Source of the DNA: a virus
Length of the DNA: 37,828 nt
Reading direction: 5' to 3' (one strand)
IMG/VR virus record: IMGVR_UViG_3300030419_007171
Span: 1 to 37,828 of that record
In this document: positions 1 to 5,402 of the stretch, piece by piece
Numbering within the stretch: the stretch's first letter is position 1
Layout of the letters: every line of letters starts with the position of its first letter
Notes under the pieces: generated by a model
What the model was told of the DNA's origin: nothing
Database searches by the model: none
The model's input: only the letters and a program-made list of their open reading frames with translations
Made by a program: the position numbers and the translations under genes

Positions 1-219
1 TCAGTTAGAGATTTGTGTAAGTATGTTTTTAATAAACTCGATATGGATTACGAGGATTATGTTTTACAGAATCCAAAATTTATGCGCCCAGAAGAACTCA
101 GCTATTTAAAGGGGGATCCCTCAAAGGCAAGAGAGATTTTGGGATGGAGACCAGAATATACTTTTGAATCTTTGCTGGATGATATGATAGATCACTGGCT
201 TAAAAAATATAATAAATAA
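1..219 (+). CDS. gmd: GDP-mannose 4,6-dehydratase, C-terminal fragment (5' end outside window)
   Basis: The frame is open from base 1, so this is the last 72 residues of a longer gene; an internal TTG at 13 is not a convincing start. The family is a short-chain dehydrogenase that converts GDP-mannose to GDP-4-keto-6-deoxymannose in the cytoplasm. The fragment has the family's C-terminal signature: RPEE, then GDPSKAREILGW, then an F-x-x-L-x-x-D-M helix. It aligns with the end of the complete dehydratase at 1794-2783 (K-F-x-R-P-x-E, Y-L-x-G-D-x-S-K-A, L-x-W-x-P), so the two are paralogues. The catalytic half is not visible, so a related NDP-sugar epimerase/dehydratase is possible. An AAGAGG ribosome site for the next gene overlaps its end. 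Confidence 0.8.
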   Translation, partial: SVRDLCKYVFNKLDMDYEDYVLQNPKFMRPEELSYLKGDPSKAREILGWRPEYTFESLLDDMIDHWLKKYNK

Positions 220-230
220 GAGGTAGAATT

Positions 231-578
231 ATGGATATGAAATTCGTCCCAAAAGGATGGGGGTTTGAAAAATGGATAGTTAATTGTGAGGAATATTGTG
301 GAAAGCTGCTTTATTTTGTCAAGGGCAAGCGATGCTCTTGGCATTACCATAAATTAAAAGACGAAGTTTTCTATATACAATCCGGCGAAATGCTGGTAAA
401 ATATTCAGATCACGACGATATAGATTTGGCAGAAGAAACTATTCTTCGTAAAGGCGATAGCTTCCACGTATATCGAGGACTTAGACATCAAATGCTTGCA
501 CTGGAAGATACTGAATTATTTGAGTTTTCTACGCAACATTTTGACAGCGATAGTCATAGAATTTTGAAAGGAGATTAA
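231..578 (+). CDS. Small cupin-domain protein (sugar-phosphate isomerase-like)
   Basis: This is a 115-residue single-domain cupin. Motif 1 is visible as WHYHKLKDEVFY with metal-ligand candidates H38, H40 and E45. Motif 2 is around GDSFHVYRGLRHQM with H86. Such proteins are bicupin-half relatives of type II mannose-6-phosphate isomerases and sugar epimerases, usually cytoplasmic and metal-binding. The start is supported by AAGAGG at 218-223 with a 7-nt spacer. The stop is followed directly by the ATG of the HAD phosphatase, so the two are probably translationally coupled. The sugar-gene neighbours suggest a role in making or supplying a sugar phosphate for GDP-mannose, but the substrate cannot be read from the sequence. 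A purely regulatory cupin is the alternative. Confidence 0.75.
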   Translation: MDMKFVPKGWGFEKWIVNCEEYCGKLLYFVKGKRCSWHYHKLKDEVFYIQSGEMLVKYSDHDDIDLAEETILRKGDSFHVYRGLRHQMLALEDTELFEFSTQHFDSDSHRILKGD

Positions 579-878
579 ATGATATATTATGTTGATATAG
601 ATGGTACCATTTGTACCAGTACAGAAGGCGATTATGAAAAAGCAGAGCCTTTTATGAAAAATATAAAGAAAATTAATAAATTGTATGATGAAGGAAACGA
701 AGTCGTATATTGGACAGCAAGAGGTTCGGTCACAGGTAAGGATTGGACAGAATTAACAACAAATCAATTAGAAAAGTGGGGAGTTAAATATCACAAGCTT
801 ATGCTAGGCAAGCCTCACTATGAATTGTTTATATGTGATAAAGCGGTAAATTCAAGGGACTTTTTTAATGACAAATAA
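579..878 (+). CDS. Small HAD-superfamily phosphatase of a polysaccharide cluster
   Basis: At 99 residues this is a minimal HAD phosphatase with no cap domain. Motif I is DIDGT (D6 nucleophile, D8 acid/base). Motif II is WTAR with T46. The lysine of motif III is probably K78 in GKP. Motif IV is ICDKA, where homologues commonly have a DD pair, so only D87 remains. Small HADs of this kind sit in capsule and LPS clusters and dephosphorylate sugar phosphates. The gene starts at the base after the cupin stop and overlaps the fucose synthase gene by 11 nt, which fits one co-translated set. The substrate is unknown. The missing second acid of motif IV leaves some doubt about activity. Confidence 0.75.
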   Translation: MIYYVDIDGTICTSTEGDYEKAEPFMKNIKKINKLYDEGNEVVYWTARGSVTGKDWTELTTNQLEKWGVKYHKLMLGKPHYELFICDKAVNSRDFFNDK

Positions 879-1797
879 AATACTGGTTACTGGCGGCACG
901 GGCATGATAGGAAATGCTTTGCAAAAAATCCTTCCAGATGCCATTTACATTTCTTCTCGGGACTACAATCTCCTAAACCAAGAGGAAACCGAAGCGATGT
1001 TCGTAGATCATCGACCAGATTATGTCGTGCATTTAGCCGCGCGCGTTGGTGGAGTAAAAGCTAATTATGATTATTTGGGCACATTTTTTACTGAAAACAT
1101 TCGCATAAACACAAACGTTTTGGACTTCTCAAGAAAATACGGCGCCAAAAAAGTAGTCTCTCTTTTAAGTACATGTGTATATCCAGATAGTGTATCCTAT
1201 CCACTAACAGAGGATCAAATAAACTCTGGAGAACCTCATCATACTAATTTTGCATATGCATATGCTAAAAGAATGCTGGATGTCCAATCCAGGGCTCTGA
1301 GGAAACAATATGGTTGCAATTTTGTTACTGCAATCCCAAATAACCTTTTCGGAGAACATGATTATTTTGATTTAGAAAATAGTCATGTAATACCAGCAAT
1401 TATAAGAAAGATACATGATGCAAAGGAAAATGGCACGACACCTGTATTTTGGGGCGACGGCACACCAAGGAGAGAATTTACATATTCTCAAGATCTAGCT
1501 AAAGTTTTGTTGTTTTTGCTAGAAAAATATGATGGAAAGCATCCCATTAATATAGGAAATACAGAAGAACTTTCTATATCTGAGGTTGTGGATATAGTTA
1601 GCGAAATTTTGGAATATAGTGGACCAGTACAATGGGATGATACAAAATTAAGAGGGCAATTTAGAAAGCCGTCGTCAAACAAAAAATTATTGGAGCTTGG
1701 ATGGAAAAAAGAAATGTATACAAACTTTAAACAAGCGTTAACAAACACTTGTGAATGGTATATAATGAACTATCCAAACATAAGAGGCATAGATTGA
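868..1797 (+). CDS. fcl: GDP-L-fucose synthase (GDP-4-keto-6-deoxymannose epimerase/reductase)
   Basis: This 309-residue protein has the usual family length. It has an N-terminal Rossmann motif GGTGMIG and a VHLAARVGG strand-turn. The catalytic set is S101, C103 (in STCVYP), Y130-x-x-x-K134 (YAYAK) and H173 (SHVIPAIIRK), matching the Ser/Cys/Tyr/Lys/His set of the known enzyme. It takes the product of GDP-mannose 4,6-dehydratase, epimerises C3 and C5, and reduces the 4-keto group with NADPH to give GDP-L-fucose. The ATG lies inside the end of the HAD gene. The stop TGA overlaps the TTG start of the dehydratase that makes its substrate, so the two pathway steps are encoded back to back. Confidence 0.93.
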   Translation: MTNKILVTGGTGMIGNALQKILPDAIYISSRDYNLLNQEETEAMFVDHRPDYVVHLAARVGGVKANYDYLGTFFTENIRINTNVLDFSRKYGAKKVVSLLSTCVYPDSVSYPLTEDQINSGEPHHTNFAYAYAKRMLDVQSRALRKQYGCNFVTAIPNNLFGEHDYFDLENSHVIPAIIRKIHDAKENGTTPVFWGDGTPRREFTYSQDLAKVLLFLLEKYDGKHPINIGNTEELSISEVVDIVSEILEYSGPVQWDDTKLRGQFRKPSSNKKLLELGWKKEMYTNFKQALTNTCEWYIMNYPNIRGID

Positions 1798-2783
1798 AGA
1801 CAGCATTGATAACAGGAATTACGGGCCAAGACGGATCTTATTTGGCAGAGTTTCTCCTTGACAAAGGTTATAAAGTCGTGGGCTTGAAAAGAAGAACGTC
1901 GACTATCTGCACAGAAAGAATTAATTCTATATACAACAACGAAAATTTCAAATTGGAATACTTTGATCTTAATGATACCGGCCGGATATATGAGCTTATA
2001 ATACAACATAAGCCAGATGAGATATATAATTTGGCGGCGCAATCTCACGTTAGAGTCTCTTTTGAAATACCGGAGCACACCGTCGACGCCGTGGCCATGG
2101 GTACTTTGCGACTCTTGAACGCTGCCAAAATGGTTGGAAAATCAGACGTAAGAATTTATCAAGCTTCTTCTTCAGAAATGTATGGTGATAATCCAAACTA
2201 TCCGTTTAATGAGGAATCTAGATTGATGCCCGCCTCTCCTTATGCATGCGGCAAAGTTTTTGCTCACAATATTATAAGGAACTATAGAGAATCTTATGGT
2301 ATGCACTGTAGTAGTGGAATTTTGTTCAATCACGAATCTCCAAGAAGAGGGGAGACATTTGTGACAAGAAAAATAACCAGGGCCGCGGCCAATATAGTTT
2401 ATGGCCTACAAGACAAGTTGTATTTAGGCAACTTAAACGCATCAAGAGACTGGGGATATGCAGGAGACTACGTAGAGGCGATGTGGCTGATGTTGCAACA
2501 AGATGTTCCTGATGATTATGTTATTTCTACTGGAGAAACACACACAGTTCGGGAATTTTTAGAGGTGGTTTTTGACTTAGCCGGTTTAGGAGATCCGATG
2601 AAATATGTGGAAATAGATACTAAATTTTATAGACCTCATGAGGTACCTTACCTACTGGGAGACTCATCAAAGGCCAAAAAGGTGCTGAATTGGCAACCAA
2701 AAACAAGTTTTACAGAATTAGCCGATATAATGTTGGAGCATGATCTGGCTGAAGTAGCCAAAAGTTTCCAACCGGGGTATTAA
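1794..2783 (+). CDS. gmd: GDP-mannose 4,6-dehydratase
   Basis: From the TTG at 1794 the protein is 329 residues and begins LKTALITGITGQDGSYL, with the NADP-binding glycine motif at the N-terminus as expected. Further motifs are NLAAQSHVRVSF, SSSEMYG, the Y-x-x-x-K catalytic pair in YACGK, and a C-terminal GDSSKAKKVLNW. I chose TTG because AAGAGG lies at 1782-1787 with a 6-nt spacer and the TTG overlaps the upstream TGA. An in-frame ATG at 1755 would add 13 residues unlike the family start and overlap the previous gene by 43 nt. It supplies the substrate of the adjacent fucose synthase. It is a paralogue of the fragment at 1-219. Confidence 0.92.
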   Translation: MKTALITGITGQDGSYLAEFLLDKGYKVVGLKRRTSTICTERINSIYNNENFKLEYFDLNDTGRIYELIIQHKPDEIYNLAAQSHVRVSFEIPEHTVDAVAMGTLRLLNAAKMVGKSDVRIYQASSSEMYGDNPNYPFNEESRLMPASPYACGKVFAHNIIRNYRESYGMHCSSGILFNHESPRRGETFVTRKITRAAANIVYGLQDKLYLGNLNASRDWGYAGDYVEAMWLMLQQDVPDDYVISTGETHTVREFLEVVFDLAGLGDPMKYVEIDTKFYRPHEVPYLLGDSSKAKKVLNWQPKTSFTELADIMLEHDLAEVAKSFQPGY

Positions 2784-3646
2784 TGTATAAATTTAATTCT
2801 ATAGGGATTGTTGGCCAGGGTTTTGTCGGCACAGCAGTTAGAGTAGGTTTCGAAAACAGAGTCACCGTCGAAACATACGACAAATACTCCAGAGAAAAAT
2901 CAACATGCTCTACTTTAGAGGAGTTGGTTGAGAGAACAAAAATGTTGTTTGTGTGTTTACCGACACCAATGAATCCAGATGGATCATGTGATACCTCAAT
3001 AATTGAAGAAACCATACTTAAGATTGATAATGTTGGAACAAAAGATCATGTGGTGATAATTAAATCAACAGTACTCCCGGGAACGACAGAAAAACTTAAT
3101 GATCGTTGCACAAAAATACAAGTTGTATTCAATCCCGAATTCTTAACTGAAGCAAATTATATTGAAGATTTTAAAAACCAGGCAAGAATAATACTGGGCG
3201 GCCCCCGTCCCGGGACAACGAAGGTAAAAACACTTTATAAAAAAGTATTTCAGGAAACGCCGATTATTAAAACCGGATCGACTATAGCAGAACTTGTGAA
3301 ATATTTTACAAATTGTTTTTTGGCGTCTAAAGTGAGTTTTGCGAATGAATTTAAACAAGTCTGTGACAAAGTGAATGCAGATTTCGACAAAGTAGTAGAA
3401 TATGCACTATATGATAAAAGAATTGGAAAAACACACTTCTCCGTACCAGGCCCAGACGGCAAGTTGGGCTTCGGCGGATCATGCTTTCCAAAAGATCTAA
3501 ACGCTTTTATAAGTTTAGCAATTGAAGCCGGCATCAATCCAGCAATAATGTCTGCGGCGTGGGAGAAGAATTTAGAACTAAGACCAGAGAAAGACTGGGA
3601 AAAACTGCTTGGAAGAGCAGTAAATTTTGCAAAAAAGGAGAAATAA
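2783..3646 (+). CDS. ugd: UDP-glucose/GDP-mannose 6-dehydrogenase family protein, short form
   Basis: The family oxidises a nucleotide sugar twice, using NAD, to a uronic acid. Visible are G11-x-G13-x-x-G16 (GQGFVG), the VCLPTPMNPDG strand, NPEFLTEANYIEDF at about 117-130 (catalytic Glu region), a K-x-x-x-N helix near KYFTNCFLASK, and the catalytic cysteine C234 in GFGGSCFPKD. The protein is 287 residues, while family members are usually about 390-450. The N-terminal and central domains are present, but the C-terminal nucleotide-sugar-binding Rossmann domain is absent. The gene ends cleanly at a TAA followed at once by another gene, so this is not an obvious frameshift. Its start overlaps the dehydratase stop by one base (TAATG). 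UDP-glucose versus GDP-mannose specificity cannot be decided. Confidence 0.87.
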   Translation: MYKFNSIGIVGQGFVGTAVRVGFENRVTVETYDKYSREKSTCSTLEELVERTKMLFVCLPTPMNPDGSCDTSIIEETILKIDNVGTKDHVVIIKSTVLPGTTEKLNDRCTKIQVVFNPEFLTEANYIEDFKNQARIILGGPRPGTTKVKTLYKKVFQETPIIKTGSTIAELVKYFTNCFLASKVSFANEFKQVCDKVNADFDKVVEYALYDKRIGKTHFSVPGPDGKLGFGGSCFPKDLNAFISLAIEAGINPAIMSAAWEKNLELRPEKDWEKLLGRAVNFAKKEK

Positions 3647-3647
3647 A

Positions 3648-3851
3648 ATGCAATTTTCAGATCAAGCACTTGGGGCGGTAATGATGGCTCTGCAAAGATC
3701 CTTGTTGGAACAAAGCGATATTGTTCCAGTTTTAAAGGATTTTAATTTTAAACAAAACGAAGAAGGAGAACTTTTTGTTATGAATCCTCCACTGGTTCGT
3801 ATGCCGGAAGATGAAGAGGAAGCGCCAATTAAGGGTGAAATGGATCCTTAA
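3648..3851 (+). CDS. Small conserved-looking phage protein, unknown function
   Basis: I do not recognise a named family for this 67-residue protein. It has an amphipathic N-terminal helix (SDQALGAVMMALQRSLLEQ), a short middle with MNPPLVRM, and a strongly acidic tail (PEDEEEAP). The ATG at 3648 is chosen over a TTG 21 nt upstream because AAAAGGAG lies just before it and it follows the previous stop by one base. It is soluble and cytoplasmic by composition. It starts a block of small genes that leads into the late sigma factor, so a transcription or assembly accessory role is possible, but nothing in the sequence proves it. Confidence 0.7.
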   Translation: MQFSDQALGAVMMALQRSLLEQSDIVPVLKDFNFKQNEEGELFVMNPPLVRMPEDEEEAPIKGEMDP

Positions 3852-3852
3852 T

Positions 3853-4101
3853 ATGCCAATTTATTGTTACAAATGCGAAAAATGTGAAGTAGTTTTTGAA
3901 ACAATGCATTCCATGAAAGAGAAATTGGAGGATTGTAAAGAATGTTCATCAAAAAACACTCTTGTTCGCATACCTCCCGTAATGTCAAAGGCTAAAGTGT
4001 CTTCGAAGAAAAAAGCCGGCGCCATTGTTAAAAAATTTATTGAAGATACGAAAAATGATGTTCGCAAAGAAAAGAAAGATATGCGAAATCAAGAGTTTTA
4101 G
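3853..4101 (+). CDS. FmdB-like small zinc-ribbon protein
   Basis: The protein is 82 residues. It begins MPIYCYKCEKCEVVFE, and a second CxxC follows in DCKECSSK. The paired CxxC knuckles and the following V-R-I-P-P-V match the layout of the FmdB-type zinc ribbon (a few aromatic residues, two CxxC pairs, then a hydrophobic stretch ending in prolines). The C-terminal half is very lysine-rich (KAKVSSKKKAGAIVKK), which suggests nucleic-acid contact. The ATG at 3853 follows the upstream stop by one base and lacks a strong ribosome site, so translational coupling is likely. An upstream in-frame ATG at 3811 lies inside the previous gene and gives a non-family leader. A regulatory role next to the sigma factor is inference. 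Confidence 0.75.
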   Translation: MPIYCYKCEKCEVVFETMHSMKEKLEDCKECSSKNTLVRIPPVMSKAKVSSKKKAGAIVKKFIEDTKNDVRKEKKDMRNQEF

Positions 4102-4103
4102 TT

Positions 4104-4421
4104 ATGACAACATTTTTATTAGTTTCAGTTTTATTACTGTCAATATCTGCAAATATTATACTAGTTTGGTATATAAAACGCCTTTTCCAGAAGATATTTT
4201 TTATATCAGATAATATAGATGATTTATTGGGCAACCTTGAAGGTTTTGCAGAACATCTTGAGAAGATACATTCTCTTGAAACATATTATGGTGATGAAAC
4301 CTTGCAGGCGCTGATCAGGCATTCTCAAAATATTGTTGAATATGTTGAGGGTTATAAAAATGTTTATAGCTTCACGGAAGAAGAAAACGACATGGAAGAG
4401 GATGATGCCGAGGAAATCTAA
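4104..4421 (+). CDS. Single-pass membrane protein, unknown function
   Basis: This 105-residue protein has one clear hydrophobic segment at about residues 3-25 (FLLVSVLLLSISANIILVWY), followed by basic residues (K25, R26) and a mostly acidic, helical cytoplasm-side tail that ends in many Glu/Asp. No signal-peptidase site is evident, so it is more likely an anchor than a secreted protein. No lysis family is recognisable: it has no lipobox and no second helix. It begins 3 nt after the zinc-ribbon stop and overlaps the sigma-factor start by 17 nt. A role in tethering a phage protein to the inner membrane, or as an unrecognised spanin or holin partner, cannot be excluded. Confidence 0.72.
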   Translation: MTTFLLVSVLLLSISANIILVWYIKRLFQKIFFISDNIDDLLGNLEGFAEHLEKIHSLETYYGDETLQALIRHSQNIVEYVEGYKNVYSFTEEENDMEEDDAEEI

Positions 4422-5094
4422 AAAGAAAGGTAAGTATTATTTTACCGAAGAACACGAGCAGGCCGTAATTGATTATGCAACAACATCTGATAATCAATTA
4501 AGGACAAAACTATATGTAGAGTGGTTAGAGCCTGCCTTTAATGAAATGGTCGACAAGATCGTTTTTACTTACAAGTTTAACAATTTACCAAACATAGACT
4601 TGTTACGAGAAGAATGCAAGGTGTATTTAACAACAATTCTGGATAAATATAATCCCAACAGGGGGTCAAAAGCATTCTCATATTTTAGTGTCATAACAAA
4701 AAATTGGTTCATACACAAAGTAAAGAAAAACTCTCAGGGCCTACGTAGAGAAATAGATCTCGATAACATGTCAAAAAGGCATGAAGAAGAGTTTATGACC
4801 GAGCAGCATGCCTATGTTGCAGAGAGAGAAGAACAAGAATTCTGGGAAAATTTATGGACAGAAATAGAATCGTGGGAAGTTGAAAACATGAGACCAAACG
4901 AAAGAAAGGTTTTATATGCGGTTCAAGAGTTACTTCAAAAACGAGATTCCATTGAAATTTTTAATAAAAAAGCTATTTATCTTTATATGAGGGAGATGAC
5001 CGGGCTCAATACAAAGCAGGTTGTTAACAATCTCAATAAACTAAGAAAAAAATATAGGAATTTTAAAACCAAGTGGGACAAAGGGGAAATATAA
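4405..5094 (+). CDS. 55: Late-transcription sigma factor, gp55-like
   Basis: The protein is 229 residues from the ATG at 4405; ATG 4402 is one codon earlier and equally in frame. GGAAGAGG immediately upstream supports this pair over an ATG 72 nt upstream inside the previous gene. Residues about 65-110 resemble sigma region 2: a helix (LREECKVYLTTILDKY), then NPNRGSKAFSYFSVITKNWF, the pattern that in T4-like gp55 binds core polymerase and the TATAAATA-type late promoter. A second helical unit at about 165-225 (RPNERKVLYAVQELL, then MTGLNTKQVVNNLNKLRK) looks like a C-terminal helix-turn-helix. It would direct host polymerase to late structural genes such as those downstream. Confidence 0.82.
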   Translation: MPRKSKKKGKYYFTEEHEQAVIDYATTSDNQLRTKLYVEWLEPAFNEMVDKIVFTYKFNNLPNIDLLREECKVYLTTILDKYNPNRGSKAFSYFSVITKNWFIHKVKKNSQGLRREIDLDNMSKRHEEEFMTEQHAYVAEREEQEFWENLWTEIESWEVENMRPNERKVLYAVQELLQKRDSIEIFNKKAIYLYMREMTGLNTKQVVNNLNKLRKKYRNFKTKWDKGEI

Positions 5095-5402
5095 AAGATT
5101 TAGAGTCATATCTAGAAGAGGCAATAACCAACATTAGAGATGACCGCGCGGTAACATTTAATCTCTTAAAAGAGATAATGGCCCTCATAGCAGACGACAA
5201 GACTCAACATGAGAGAATCGGAGCGGTAGCAGCAAAATATGTTGAAACCCTGCAGCGCTCCAATGAGCAGTTGGTTAAAATATCAGCCCTTATTCAGAAG
5301 AATGAAAAAGGCATTGAAGGCTTGTCTGCACGAGACAAAGATGAAATATTTGATATTATAAAGGGCCAAGAAGATGTCACAGAATCCACCACAGGGGAAT
5401 GA
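5073..5402 (+). CDS. Small helical phage protein, unknown function
   Basis: This 109-residue, nearly all-helical protein is charged and has heptad-like leucines (ESYLEEAITNIRDDR, then ETLQRSNEQLVKISALIQK), suggesting a coiled coil. I do not recognise a named family. The only standard start is GTG at 5073, inside the sigma gene. A good AAGGGG ribosome site at 5081-5086 lies downstream of that GTG and points at an ATA codon (5091), so the true start is uncertain by six codons. It overlaps the hub gene by 29 nt. It could be a tail-assembly helper or a transcription accessory. Nothing visible discriminates between these. Confidence 0.68.
   Translation: MGQRGNIKDLESYLEEAITNIRDDRAVTFNLLKEIMALIADDKTQHERIGAVAAKYVETLQRSNEQLVKISALIQKNEKGIEGLSARDKDEIFDIIKGQEDVTESTTGE

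Noticed and set aside
1755-1793. ATG start of the complete GDP-mannose dehydratase
   Set aside because: It would put 13 residues before the Rossmann start of the family, and it lacks a ribosome site as good as that before TTG 1794.
4333-4404. Upstream extension of the sigma factor
   Set aside because: It is the out-of-frame reading of the membrane-protein gene. It gives an unrelated basic leader, and GGAAGAGG supports the later ATG pair.
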